From AVCC01 sp041736255 (lineage in GTDB: Bacteria; Pseudomonadota; Gammaproteobacteria; Burkholderiales; Burkholderiaceae_D), in the NCBI GenBank assembly GCA_041736255.1, contig JBGSTZ010000172.1, forward strand, positions 1 through 64,000: a stretch of DNA of 64,000 bases. The letters are read 5' to 3'. The notes under the pieces were generated by a model. The model did not search any database. It had not been told where the DNA came from and saw only the letters and a list, made by a program, of their open reading frames with translations. Every line of letters starts with the position of its first letter. The stretch's first letter is position 1. Both the position numbers and the translations under genes were made by a program. Below, piece after piece: positions 26,873 to 36,784 of the stretch.

Positions 26873-28662
26873 CCGCTGACCGCCTAGACTACGGCGAACT
26901 GTTGCATTCTCCAGCCGGGTATAGATTGGACCTCGGCATAGCCACGACATTCTCGTTAGACCTTGAAGCCCTCGTGGCCGCGTCTATAGCGTTGAACCTC
27001 GACCAGACTCTTGAGGGTGACCTCTCTGGTGAGCGGTTAGCTTTACTGGAATCACTGGACCAGATGCAAGAGCGGCTCCTTGTGTTCTACCAAGAAGGGA
27101 ACGTAAAGGTTCCTAAGACCTTCAATCGCTTATTCACGATGTTAGAACCGTTGCTTGTTCCCTCGGCAGCAATGGCGGGAGCCGCTGGGGCGTTTGCGTC
27201 ATTTCATCCGAAAATCTGGTTGTTGCGCTTCACTCCGCAGAATACTAATAAGCCTGTTCTGCTCCGTCTAGTCGTGCTTTCTCGAAATCTGACTTTTGAC
27301 AGGAGCTGGGATATCGCAGTGGCAATCGATGGCGAGGCGGTCAAGCTCGGGGGCAATTCTGACCCTCGTTTGGATGCCTTTTTGCGCTCTCTCACTGATA
27401 TAGAAGAACATGCGGAGAGTATAACTAGCATGTGCAATACGCTCAAGGTCGTGAAGTGGAATGAGCCGGCTCTCTTCAATGAACTGTCAATTCTCCCGGG
27501 TATTGCGCTAACCTCCGAGAATACTGCGATGACACCCATTGACCTGGAGGGAAAAATTGATGAGTTGCTGGTGGTCTCGCCGTTTGTAGATGCTGATGCT
27601 GCGAGCCTGCTGCAGGACCTTGGGCGCCGAACAAAAGGAAAGAAGACACTCATTAGCCGGTCCGACACGCTGGATGCAATCGGCGAGGCGATATTAGAGG
27701 GCTGGGAAGTAAAGTCGGTGTCAAAATTAATTGTGGACGGTGAAGAGCGCTTACACAAAGACGAGCCTTTACAGCAGGATTTGCATGCAAAGCTCGTCGT
27801 GGCAAAAACTTCATTAGGCGCGGTCTGGCACGTTGGTTCGGCCAACATGACCAATGCTGCGTTTGGACAGCCTTCTAAGAGAGTTCCTCCGCGAAATCGA
27901 GAGCTCATGTTGCGCTTGGTGGGTTCCAACGCTAAGGTTGGACCGCAAAAACTTCTGGATGAATGGGCCAAAACGAAAGTGTTCGCGGAGCATATCTTTA
28001 GTAATAACGTAATTGTCCCTGCCGAAGCTAATCCGGATTTCCGGAAAGCCATTTATGCGTTGACTTCGGCGAGCTGGAGCATTCACGCTGAACAGGTTAG
28101 TGAAGATAGTTATTTAGTTGAGCTCACGGTCTCGCCCTTGCCGAAGCTGCCCACCGGCTACCAGGTTAAGGTGGGGCTACTTTGTCGTCAGGCCACGAAG
28201 GAATTGGCCGCAACGCTTCGATGGAAGAAAGTCAGGTTGACCGATATAAGCGCTTTCGTACCCATCGAAATTACCTCAGTTGCAGACAAACTTAGCAAGA
28301 CATTCGCAATTCAGGCATCGTTTAGCGTTGACCTTCTGGAAACACGCAAACGCGCTGTTTTCTTAGAGACGGTCGACTCGGGCGAAAAACTACTTAACTA
28401 CCTCACACTACTCCTGGATACAGGCGCGTCCAAGGCAAAATGGTTACGGGCGGACGGCGACGGTTCTGAGATAGACATCTTTGGCCTTGGTGGCAATGGA
28501 GGACTGTACGAACAACTTCTCCGTGCTGCAGCTCGCGCACCTCACCGTTTGGGCAGGGCATTAACAGTATTCGAACGACTTCACAATAAAGGCGTGCAGA
28601 CTCCACCAGGTCTCGAGGAACTTTTTAAAGGGTTTGCCATTTTTTCAGAGGTTCAGAGGTGA
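26860..28662 (+). CDS. Phospholipase D-like protein with two HKD-type motifs
   Basis: 600 residues. The first half-site is FHPKIWLLRF near residue 109, followed by VVLSRNLTFDRSWD near 137; the second is LHAKLVVAK near 308, followed by HVGSANMTNAAFG near 324. Paired HxK and (S/G)xN elements are the mark of PLD-superfamily nucleases. There is no signal peptide, so it is cytoplasmic. It is sandwiched with overlaps of 13 bases (upstream) and 4 bases (ATGA, downstream). PLD-like nucleases accompany helicases in DISARM (DrmC) and related systems, so DNA cleavage in a defence complex is the best guess. Confidence 0.85.
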   Translation: MLNVTADRLDYGELLHSPAGYRLDLGIATTFSLDLEALVAASIALNLDQTLEGDLSGERLALLESLDQMQERLLVFYQEGNVKVPKTFNRLFTMLEPLLVPSAAMAGAAGAFASFHPKIWLLRFTPQNTNKPVLLRLVVLSRNLTFDRSWDIAVAIDGEAVKLGGNSDPRLDAFLRSLTDIEEHAESITSMCNTLKVVKWNEPALFNELSILPGIALTSENTAMTPIDLEGKIDELLVVSPFVDADAASLLQDLGRRTKGKKTLISRSDTLDAIGEAILEGWEVKSVSKLIVDGEERLHKDEPLQQDLHAKLVVAKTSLGAVWHVGSANMTNAAFGQPSKRVPPRNRELMLRLVGSNAKVGPQKLLDEWAKTKVFAEHIFSNNVIVPAEANPDFRKAIYALTSASWSIHAEQVSEDSYLVELTVSPLPKLPTGYQVKVGLLCRQATKELAATLRWKKVRLTDISAFVPIEITSVADKLSKTFAIQASFSVDLLETRKRAVFLETVDSGEKLLNYLTLLLDTGASKAKWLRADGDGSEIDIFGLGGNGGLYEQLLRAAARAPHRLGRALTVFERLHNKGVQTPPGLEELFKGFAIFSEVQR

Positions 28663-31600
28663 ACCAAGGTGCTATCGACCATATAAATAAATCCCTAGCT
28701 CAGCTCACCGATTTTCAGCGCGCTACCGTTGACGAGGCATTCCGCCTTATTGGCCCGAAAGGTCGTCCGTGTGGTCGCCTTCTGGTGGGTGACGAAGTCG
28801 GCCTTGGAAAGACTCTTGTCGCTCGCGGGTTAATTGCAAAATTTCTACTGGCGCGTGGCGAAATGAAGCGTCCGTTCCGTGTCGTCTACATTTGTTCCAA
28901 TCTTGCGCTAGCTCAGGAGAACGCGAACAAGCTTGCTGTCTTTCGTGGCAAAGGGTCAGACCAATGGGTCAGTTCGCCGAGCTTTGGACGCCTTGCCGAA
29001 TTGGGCCTGCAACAGGCTCCTTCACAAGAAGGATTGCTTCTGGAACTTTGTTCGCTCACTCCTGCGACTTCGTTTTCTTTGACTAAAGGTGGGGGCAACG
29101 CGCGTGAGCGATACATTATCTGGCGTGCGGTGGCGGAATCGCCTTATGTTAGTGAGACGGATGAACTAGAGGAATTTTTCCGAAACGACGTTAGCCATTC
29201 TTGGATTATGGCGCGGGATTTCTACAATGCTGCGGGTGGACTTGAACAAGTAGCCAGGCAAGAATTTAGCGCTCGGCTCGGGGCGCCACCTCGACTCGAT
29301 GACAAGGCGCTCGCGGCCGCGAAGGCGCTTCGCCTGAGCCTGCATTCCTGGCGCAGCTTGCTTCGGGGCGTCTCTGAACTACCAAAGAACAAGAAGAAGA
29401 ATCAACCGCATCTTGAACGACAGGTTCGAGGACGAATTCGCGAGATGTTCGTTGAAGCATGCGCTCGGAATTTGAAGGCTGACCTGTTTATCCTCGATGA
29501 GTTTCAGCGATTTCGCGACCTTATCAATGTTTCCTCTGACTCCGGAAGCTTAGAGGATAAGGTTTCGGAGGAGCAGGTCATCGCCCGGCGCGTACTACAT
29601 GAAGGCGAAAACTACGCGACACTTTTGCTCTCTGCCACGCCGTTTAAGGCGCTGACGCACCTCGGAGAGGAAGAGGAAGGCAAAGCACACGCTCAGGAGC
29701 TTTCGGAACTCTTGAAATACCTTTGCGGGTCCGACCAAAAAATTGTCCGACGCTATGAGCGCGCGCGGGAGGCTCTGCTCGCGGACATCCTCTCCCTTCC
29801 GGAGAGTCCACTAGCTGCGAATAGTCTTAAAAGCGAGGCAAAGGTGGCCGTCGAATCCCTGCTACGCACTTTTATTTGCCGAACTGAAAGAGCTGGCATC
29901 GAGCCTGATATTGAGCGCATCTTCTGCAACGTTCAGACCAAGCACAGCGTACCCAGCCCGACGGAAGTCAAGGAGTTCATCGCACTTGACCGACTCTCGG
30001 AGGCGCTGAAGGAAGCATCCGTTGGGAACCCAGGCGTTGACGTAATGAAACTCCACAAGGCTGCGCCCTGGTGCTTATCCTTTCTCGGCGGTTACCAGTT
30101 GCGAGAGAGCCTGCGTAAAAATCGGGGTGATTCCCGGGTTTCAGCGGCTTTGCAAGCCGCCAACGATGCATGGATTCCAGCTGATAAATTTGACGAGTAC
30201 CGAGTTAATCTTAGTCGCGACGCACCTAGCGCAAGATTTAAGCAAGTCTTGGACGCGGCCGCTCCGGAGGGGGCGGAGAGGCTACTTTGGGTTCCGCCAG
30301 CTATGCCGCACTACGGCGGCGAGGGTCCCTTTAAAGGAAAGGAAAATTTCAGCAAGACGCTTCTGTTTTCGTCACTTGTATTGGCACCACGGGCACTGAG
30401 CAGCTATGTCTCTTACGAGTGCGAGCGAAGGCTCCTTCTCGCGCGTGGAAAGACATTGCCAAAGAAATCGCCCTATTTCAAGAGCCGTGATGAGTTGACA
30501 CGAATGTTTCGATTTGGTGCTCTATCGCTATCAACAGCTTGGGGCCTTGTATATCCATCGGCAAGGCTCAGCGCTATCCAGCTTGCCGGCGAGGATGCGG
30601 GGCTAAACGAGCTGAGATGCCGAATCGATAGGGAACTTGCTCCTGACTTTAAGCAACTGTGCTCGACATTTGGTAAGGGTAAGTCTACCAAGAAGACATC
30701 TTGGTATGTCTACGCGCCCATTCTGCTCGATTGGCTTTCGGACGATGGGAAGGCGCATGTACGGCAATGGGCAAGTTCGATGAGGAAAGTTTCGGGAAGT
30801 TCTGAAATGAGAAAATCTCAAGTTGTACGTTTGCTGCAAGTGCTCGAAGAAAAGAAACTTGAACTTGGGGAGCCGCCAAGCGACCTCAAGCGCTACTTAG
30901 TAGACCTTGCCATTGGAGGTGCCGGTGTTTGCATGCACCGAAGTATACACACAGCATGGAAGGGGGCCGCTCATACTGAGACCGTAGAGTCTGAGAACAT
31001 CCTGGCCGGCGCAACAGACGCGGCATTGTCCTTCCTAAACAAGATGACCCGCATCGAATCTCAACGTGTAATACGAGCTGTTTGCGGCTCTGAGAAGCCT
31101 TGGATTGCGGTAGCGCGCTACAGCACTATGGGTAACCTACAAGCCGTTTTCGACGAATACGTGCACCTGCTGAAGTCAATTCACAGGACACTAGCGGATT
31201 CCTTAGACGCATTTAAGGTCGCTGTCGACACGGGGGCCGTCTCGGTGACAGCCCAAACCCAGCTTCCGGTGGAAAAGGGAGACACACGCTACGATGTTCG
31301 ATTTCACTGCCACTACGCCGTGCCACTCGGTAATCAGAAGAGTACGGATGAAGCCGGTGTTAGCCGAATCACGAATGCGCGAGCTGCGTTTAACTCGCCG
31401 TTCTGGCCCTTCATGCTCAACTCGACATCTATCGGTCAGGAAGGGCTTGATTTCCATTGGTACTGCCGCCGCATAGTGCATTGGAGCTTGCCGCCGAACC
31501 CAATTGACTTGGAACAGCGCGAGGGTCGAATCAATCGCTACAAATCTTTAGTTGTTCGCCAGCGGATTGCCGAGACATATGGCCAGAATATGGGCGCGTC

Positions 31601-31928
31601 GCGGCCGTCCGATGTTTGGTCGGCGTTGTTTGAAGCCGCCCAATCTAATGACCGTCGCTCGGACCTTGTGCCGTTTTGGCACGCGCCAGAAGGGACCGCC
31701 AAAATCGAGCGGATTGTCCCGATGATGCCATTCAGTTTCGAACTGACGCGCTTATACGAGGTTCTGCGAATTCTTTCGCTGTACCGGCTGTCATTCGGTC
31801 AACCTCGTCAGCAGGAGCTTGTTGAAAATCTGCTCAGGCGACAGTACAGCGAGCCAGACCTCGTTGAAATTCGTCGTGCCTTGCTCATCGACCTCGCCCC
31901 TATGAACTATCGAATACAAAAAAAGTAA
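28659..31928 (+). CDS. Large superfamily II helicase of the DUF6361-PLD operon
   Basis: 1089 residues. Motifs: GRLLVGDEVGLGKTLVARGL (Walker A near residue 40), LFILDEFQRFRDL (DEFQ box near 274), LLLSATPFKAL (motif III near 320), and a C-terminal lobe with STSIGQEGLDFHWYCRRIVH (motif V near 927) and LEQREGRINRYKS (motif VI). The unusually long middle (residues ~340-900) between the lobes carries no recognised domain. It starts within the end of the PLD gene (ATGA). The arrangement of DUF6361, PLD and a helicase of this size looks like a conserved defence cassette. The helicase would act as the DNA-engaging motor. Confidence 0.88.
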   Translation: MNQGAIDHINKSLAQLTDFQRATVDEAFRLIGPKGRPCGRLLVGDEVGLGKTLVARGLIAKFLLARGEMKRPFRVVYICSNLALAQENANKLAVFRGKGSDQWVSSPSFGRLAELGLQQAPSQEGLLLELCSLTPATSFSLTKGGGNARERYIIWRAVAESPYVSETDELEEFFRNDVSHSWIMARDFYNAAGGLEQVARQEFSARLGAPPRLDDKALAAAKALRLSLHSWRSLLRGVSELPKNKKKNQPHLERQVRGRIREMFVEACARNLKADLFILDEFQRFRDLINVSSDSGSLEDKVSEEQVIARRVLHEGENYATLLLSATPFKALTHLGEEEEGKAHAQELSELLKYLCGSDQKIVRRYERAREALLADILSLPESPLAANSLKSEAKVAVESLLRTFICRTERAGIEPDIERIFCNVQTKHSVPSPTEVKEFIALDRLSEALKEASVGNPGVDVMKLHKAAPWCLSFLGGYQLRESLRKNRGDSRVSAALQAANDAWIPADKFDEYRVNLSRDAPSARFKQVLDAAAPEGAERLLWVPPAMPHYGGEGPFKGKENFSKTLLFSSLVLAPRALSSYVSYECERRLLLARGKTLPKKSPYFKSRDELTRMFRFGALSLSTAWGLVYPSARLSAIQLAGEDAGLNELRCRIDRELAPDFKQLCSTFGKGKSTKKTSWYVYAPILLDWLSDDGKAHVRQWASSMRKVSGSSEMRKSQVVRLLQVLEEKKLELGEPPSDLKRYLVDLAIGGAGVCMHRSIHTAWKGAAHTETVESENILAGATDAALSFLNKMTRIESQRVIRAVCGSEKPWIAVARYSTMGNLQAVFDEYVHLLKSIHRTLADSLDAFKVAVDTGAVSVTAQTQLPVEKGDTRYDVRFHCHYAVPLGNQKSTDEAGVSRITNARAAFNSPFWPFMLNSTSIGQEGLDFHWYCRRIVHWSLPPNPIDLEQREGRINRYKSLVVRQRIAETYGQNMGASRPSDVWSALFEAAQSNDRRSDLVPFWHAPEGTAKIERIVPMMPFSFELTRLYEVLRILSLYRLSFGQPRQQELVENLLRRQYSEPDLVEIRRALLIDLAPMNYRIQKK

Positions 31929-32278
31929 TCCTGGCGTCAGCGGTGTTTGCGTCGACGAAGCTTTGACCTGTGCTACCGATTTTCCATGACTACGTCAATG
32001 GCCAGAAAACCATTCGCTGTATCCGTTCCCCGGGTTTTGAGCTGGGCCGTTGGAATCGGTATCCTAGGTTAGTTTGACGGCGGCGCCAACAGGCCGGCTG
32101 CATGGACCGGACACGACGAGCGCTTCATTTGGTTCCTTATTAACCCGACATTGACACATCAAATAATATATTTTCAAAAATACCGAATACATTTAAATAA
32201 AAATGAATCCGTTAGCTACAAGTCTTAGGACCGAATAAAACCGCTCAGCATTTACAACACCACACTGGAGATTCACAA
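31929..32278. other. Intergenic stretch after the helicase operon
   Basis: No gene and no clear terminator; AT-rich from 32150 on, probably the promoter region of the next small gene. Confidence 0.35.
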
Positions 32279-32551
32279 ATGACAATCAAAATCAAAAACT
32301 TATCCTTGGCCGACGATGGAATATTGTCGTGGATGGTCATAGACGATGATGAAGATAATCGCGTGAAGATGCGCACAAATGAACGCGGCGAAGGCATGTG
32401 GGCTGCGCCCAGCAACAGCTGGACCATCGACGCCGAAGGTGACCGTCACCAGAATTACAGCTGGCAGCAACAGAGCGGCACTGGTCAATTCAGTCTATGC
32501 GGGTGCGCTCCAAGTGCCGCGCGGGGTCGAATCCTACATGCACTCTGCTAA
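32279..32551 (+). CDS. Small acidic hypothetical protein
   Basis: 90 residues with GGAG seven bases upstream of ATG. The first 65 residues (MTIKIKNLSLADDGILSWMV, DDDEDNRVKMRTNERGEG) look like genuine protein. The last 20, rich in C, A, R and S, look like out-of-frame reading, so the 3' end may be frameshifted. No family recognised. Confidence 0.4.
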   Translation: MTIKIKNLSLADDGILSWMVIDDDEDNRVKMRTNERGEGMWAAPSNSWTIDAEGDRHQNYSWQQQSGTGQFSLCGCAPSAARGRILHALC

Positions 32552-32766
32552 TACTTTCTCCAACAGCCCCGATAAACGGGGCGGTTGCAACATGTTTATA
32601 GAAAAACATCACTAAAAGACTGAATTGCCCAAATTCTGGCCGGCCATCTCGATTTCCCCGTGCGAGACTGTAACCATATCCATTTTGTCTATATGTTGAC
32701 CTAATTTTCAGCACAAATAAATTTCGTCGCTGTACTTGATTCCTCAACCAGATTCTGGAATCAACA

Positions 32767-33441
32767 ATGAACTCAGCAATTTGTAATTCGATAATCAACG
32801 AACTTCCGCGCGACAAGTATGGCGCCCTCAAAATGTCTGAAGTTCTGTCGTCGGAACTACAAGTTCAGGTAAAAGCACTCCTCGATGAGGCTATCAATGC
32901 TGGGCACCTGCCAGCCGCGTTCATTAGCCGAGGAAAGAAAGAATTCGAGTGTTTGAACCTAGACATCTATGACGTACTGGTATTTCGTGGCCGGGTCAAA
33001 TCGTTGATAGTGCAAGCAAGAAGCTTTTGGAAGCATCTTCAAAAAGGCTACACACGGTCCGGAAAGGACTACCACCTCGTCACTCGCTGCGGCCGAAAAA
33101 CCACAGTTTCGGACGTCGACAAGGCTACGTGTGCGAAACGGGCGAAGAACACCACTTCGTTTGGCCAGTTGGTCAAGCACTACCTTGGCATCTCTGTAGT
33201 CGCTTGCAAGAAGCCCAACATACCAGTCTTGAACGCGTACGAAGAGCTGGTCAGGACATCCGATGGGCAACTCGTGAGCGCGGTCGATGGGTCCGCATAT
33301 AAAAAGGGGGAGTCGTGCTCGTATTTAATTAAGCCTGGCCCCTACGGCCCTGGGGTCTGCTACTACATATGCAAGAAATTTGCGGTCGATAACACAAAAA
33401 GTTGGAACAAGTTCGCTGCAAGCGTGGCACCTGGTAAATAG
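32767..33441 (+). CDS. Hypothetical protein, basic C-terminus
   Basis: 224 residues, soluble. An N-terminal helical part (LSSELQVQVKALLDEAINAG) is followed by a region rich in Lys, Cys and aromatic residues (GYTRSGKDYHLVTRCGRKTT, GPGVCYYICKKFAVDN). No known domain recognised. The neighbours are equally orphan genes of the accessory region. A DNA- or RNA-binding role would fit the charge but is not shown. Confidence 0.55.
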   Translation: MNSAICNSIINELPRDKYGALKMSEVLSSELQVQVKALLDEAINAGHLPAAFISRGKKEFECLNLDIYDVLVFRGRVKSLIVQARSFWKHLQKGYTRSGKDYHLVTRCGRKTTVSDVDKATCAKRAKNTTSFGQLVKHYLGISVVACKKPNIPVLNAYEELVRTSDGQLVSAVDGSAYKKGESCSYLIKPGPYGPGVCYYICKKFAVDNTKSWNKFAASVAPGK

Positions 33442-33946
33442 CGGGTTCTGTGTGAAGTGAAAGTCGGAGTCAAAAAAATTGTATATGGCAGCGGCAAGTG
33501 GGCTGCATCGCGGTTACGCGTAATTGAAAAATTGGCCCCCGCGAAAATTGATGGTGATGATGACGTTGATGAGTGACTTGCACCGATTGAGGTAAAGAGT
33601 GCGCTGGTAGCTTAGTCCATTGCAAGAAGGCAGCGAAGGCGGGACTAAGATAAACGTCTGGCCATCCTGGGGACACTGTGCTGGACTCGTCACAACGCCC
33701 ATGTGGTGTCCGGGGTACATGAGGACCAACTCCAACGTGGTCATGTTCAGCTAAAATGCACGGTCACGAAACACCGAAATGTCTAGCTGATGCCTCAACG
33801 GTGCCGTCGGCATAACGTGTGACCGTATGAAGGTAAGACGGTGCGTCTACACATCAGCACGGACCAGGTCCACTGTCCGACGAGTCTCGTCACTCGGGCA
33901 TCATGTCAGAACTGCGTCGGGCCACTGTCAGGATTGAGGAAATACG
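33442..33946. other. Intergenic stretch, no gene recognised
   Basis: About 500 bases with only short frames on both strands; nothing assigned. Confidence 0.35.
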
Positions 33947-34291
33947 ATGCAAGGCTTTGCGATAAACGGGACAATGTTGCATGAAGTGCGGATGTTGATG
34001 GAGTCGTATCAAAAGGGCACAATTAGCTCTCTGTCCTACCCGAAGAGCAGAATTCTCTTCACGGTTGAAGGACAAGAAATTCGGCTGTCATTTCCTGCGA
34101 TGCTGGCCGTTGAGCTATACCGTTCTGGGATACTCCCGCAAAATGTGGAGGACGAATTTTCAGTCAGCATTAGCGGAAAGAACGTGGGCAATTATCGGGT
34201 CATGGACTTCAGATACCCGAACACATTCGGACGCCATGGCGATGACATTTCGATAGTCTTGACGAGAGCTATTGGCGTCTTGCAACCGTAA
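33947..34291 (+). CDS. Hypothetical protein
   Basis: 114 residues, preceded by TTGAGGAAATACG as a plausible ribosome site. It reads MQGFAINGTMLHEVRMLMES, YPKSRILFTVEGQEIRLSFP and VSISGKNVGNYRVMDFRYPN, an alpha/beta pattern without known motif. It lies about 300 bases before the IHF-like gene on the same strand. Confidence 0.5.
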   Translation: MQGFAINGTMLHEVRMLMESYQKGTISSLSYPKSRILFTVEGQEIRLSFPAMLAVELYRSGILPQNVEDEFSVSISGKNVGNYRVMDFRYPNTFGRHGDDISIVLTRAIGVLQP

Positions 34292-34590
34292 AAATACTTC
34301 AAGCCGCCTGCAGTTGTCTCGACGGCAAAGCATACTTGAATCCCGCCTGGGCCTCTCAGAAGTTCAAACATAGCGGAAGACGACGACTTGCTCTGCGCAA
34401 CAAAATGACCAAACGTCAACGAAGCGCGGTCAAGAAGCGAAGTCTAAATTCAATTTGGGAGCGACACGTGGCACCAACCGATTTGATGCAGGAGCACAGC
34501 AGGACTACGACGTTTTCTGGCAACCACGAATTTTCCACCGAGGCAGTATCCGCACAGGACGGAAGCTTCAGGCGACCATCGGCGCCAGTC

Positions 34591-34911
34591 ATGGCTCCCC
34601 ACGATGCTGGCCAAGACTCACCCACGATGACGAAGGCCGACCTCGCCGAACCCTTGTTTGAGCATGTCGGTTTGAACAAGCGCGAAGCAAAGGACATAGT
34701 GGAGACCTTCTTCAAAAAAATCAGTGATTCCCTTGAACGAGGCGAATCCGTCAAACTGACAGGGTTCGGGAATTTTCAGCTCCGCGACAAGGTCTCGCGG
34801 CCAGGCCGCAACCCAAAGACAGGCGTCGAGGTGAACATTCCAGCGCGACGCATCGTGACATTCCATGCGAGCCAAAAGCTCAAAAGTGCAATCGACGAAT
34901 CTTCAATATAG
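34591..34911 (+). CDS. IHF alpha-like DNA-bending protein
   Basis: The HU/IHF core (TKADLAEPLFEHVGLNKREA, ETFFKKISDSLERGESVKLT, GFGNFQLRDK, RPGRNPKTGVEVNIPARRIV) starts at residue 14 of this frame, and GRNPKTG is the DNA-intercalating arm with its Pro. GLNKREAK and the sequence GFGNFQLRDK make it IhfA-like rather than HU. The frame is open upstream to 34336 and would add about 85 residues unlike any IHF; ATG 34591 or 34627 is therefore preferred. As an accessory copy inside a mobile region it may serve integration, replication or partition of the element. The housekeeping ihfA is expected elsewhere. Confidence 0.85.
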   Translation: MAPHDAGQDSPTMTKADLAEPLFEHVGLNKREAKDIVETFFKKISDSLERGESVKLTGFGNFQLRDKVSRPGRNPKTGVEVNIPARRIVTFHASQKLKSAIDESSI

Positions 34912-35000
34912 AGCACGCCAGAATACGCCGTTAAAAATAACCACGCTTAGAACGGCGGCCAGCCCTTCCGTATTCCTCGAAGTAGCCAACGCGAAACCAG

Positions 35001-35390
35001 ATGACAGCACTATTTTTCTTGCTCCGAAAGCCCTCCCTCCCCGTCATCATTGACATGGGCACTGAACTGATTGGAGCTAAGAGCTGGGGCGCATGCGAGA
35101 AGCAACTTATGAACGTGACTTTTGCAGACATGCTGCCACGAAACGTCATAGATGCGACTGCCGAGGCGTTTTCCCTGTATCCGGAGCAAATGGTTTTTTC
35201 CCCTCTAACGCTCAAGAAACGGTGGAGCAAGGCAGAAATTATTGGCCTCTACAACAATGTGAGGGGACCTGGGCGGCCAGAGTATCCGGCCACATCGCTT
35301 AGCAACAAGAGCTTAGAGAAAGTAATTAAGGACATCGTCGAGTTGCTCGTTGCACCAGTACATCCCCCGGCGCTGCCCCGCGAAAAATAA
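35001..35390 (+). CDS. Hypothetical protein
   Basis: 129 residues, reading MGTELIGAKSWGACEKQLMN, DATAEAFSLYPEQMVFSPLT and KKRWSKAEIIGLYNNVRGPG. The start is uncertain; an in-frame ATG at 35055 (MGTELIG) avoids a doubtful leader. No family recognised. Same strand and similar spacing as the flanking orphan genes. Confidence 0.5.
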   Translation: MTALFFLLRKPSLPVIIDMGTELIGAKSWGACEKQLMNVTFADMLPRNVIDATAEAFSLYPEQMVFSPLTLKKRWSKAEIIGLYNNVRGPGRPEYPATSLSNKSLEKVIKDIVELLVAPVHPPALPREK

Positions 35391-35505
35391 GATAAATCGT
35401 TTGTTTTATATTCGCTGCAATAACAAAAATAATACGCTTTAGCCGAGGGGGCTTGTACGGACGCGCATGGCATCAACATAACAATTTCGAGGCACATCAC
35501 GACCA

Positions 35506-36723
35506 ATGACTGCAACCCACAAATGGCAATTCTCCGCGCGATTCCGACGCAATGCTTTCGGCTGGAAGTCACAGCCGCCAATTCAGCGCATCAAAGAAGC
35601 GCTCACTGAAATCAAGCAAGTTTCCAAGAAAGAGCCTGTGCTAGCCGCCGAGGGTGCCGTGCTGTTTCTGGAAAAGCTGGCGCCGTCCATTGAAGGGGTT
35701 GATTCGTCGAGTGGGAGTATCGGGACAACTGTCAATCGCGCCATCGAAACATTAGTGCCAATAATCGGCAAGGCCTATGTTGCTCGCGCGGTGCGTGAGA
35801 AATGGCTGGAACGCCTCTGGGAAGCCATTCAAGATGATGAAATGCCGTACCTTGAATATATGGGGGAGTTCTGGGGAGAACTGTGCGTGACACCGGAAAT
35901 CGCGTCGAAATGGGCGGATGACCTAAAGCCAACAGTGGTAAGCGTCTGGAGCCCGACGGCGTCGGGCCATGGGTATTTCAAAGGTACTACAGCTTGCTTG
36001 AATGCTCTTCTCACTGCTGGTCGCCTTCAAGAGCTTTTGGACTTGTTAGAAAAAGCACCTTTCCGATGGTGGCGTGACAGACAATGGGGTGCAAAAGCAT
36101 TGGTCAATATGGGCAAGATGGCCGAAGCCATTCGTTATGCCGAGGACTCGAAAGGCATGAATGAACCATTGGCGGCAATTGCGCAATTCTGCGAGGGTGT
36201 TTTGCTGTCGTCAGGATTTGCCAACGAAGCGTACGCACGCTATGCAATTGAAGCCAGCTACGGCGCGACAAACCTGGCGGCGTTTCGCTCCATTGCGAAA
36301 AAATATCCGAAAAAGTCGGCTGAGACCATCTTGCGAGACCTTGTCGCGAGCCAGCCGGGCCAAGAAGGAAAATGGTTTGCGGCGGCGAAAGATGCAGGCC
36401 TTTTCGAGTTGGCCATCGAACTGGTCAACAGAAACCCTAGAGACCCACGGACCTTGATTCGAGCCGCCCGGGATTACGCCCTGGAGCAACCAGTCTTTGC
36501 GGTGGCTGCAGGCATGGCCGGCTTGCGGTATATCGCAACAGGATACGGCTACGACATCACGAGTGTTGATGTGATGGATGCGTACTCAGCAATTATGCAA
36601 GCTGCCGGCGCGGCGGGCATTCAAGAAGCGGTGGTGAACGCTGAAGTTCGCACGCTGATATCGAACCGTCAACACGGTAGCGAATTCGTCAAAAAAGTAC
36701 TGGAGCAGCGCTTAGCGAAATGA
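35506..36723 (+). CDS. Alpha-helical repeat (solenoid) protein of unknown function
   Basis: 405 residues, almost entirely predicted helix with repeating Ala/Leu-rich helix pairs (AACLNALLTAGRLQELLDLL-like segments at ~160-185, ALVNMGKMAEAIRYAEDSKG near 205, RDLVASQPGQEGKWFAAAKD near 280). This suggests an alpha-solenoid of TPR/HEAT character that binds proteins. The start MTATHKWQFSARFRRNAF is basic. No enzyme motif. It stands between orphan genes in the accessory region. No specific family name can be given. Confidence 0.6.
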   Translation: MTATHKWQFSARFRRNAFGWKSQPPIQRIKEALTEIKQVSKKEPVLAAEGAVLFLEKLAPSIEGVDSSSGSIGTTVNRAIETLVPIIGKAYVARAVREKWLERLWEAIQDDEMPYLEYMGEFWGELCVTPEIASKWADDLKPTVVSVWSPTASGHGYFKGTTACLNALLTAGRLQELLDLLEKAPFRWWRDRQWGAKALVNMGKMAEAIRYAEDSKGMNEPLAAIAQFCEGVLLSSGFANEAYARYAIEASYGATNLAAFRSIAKKYPKKSAETILRDLVASQPGQEGKWFAAAKDAGLFELAIELVNRNPRDPRTLIRAARDYALEQPVFAVAAGMAGLRYIATGYGYDITSVDVMDAYSAIMQAAGAAGIQEAVVNAEVRTLISNRQHGSEFVKKVLEQRLAK

Positions 36724-36784
36724 CTCGCCGGTGACCCGTCGAGTCAAGAATATCCAATAAGCCACCTGCTCGGCGAACTTTGGC

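Noticed and set aside
36722..36745. Short dyad TGACTCG...CGAGTCA after the solenoid gene as a terminator
   Set aside because: No T tract follows and the loop is long; support too weak.
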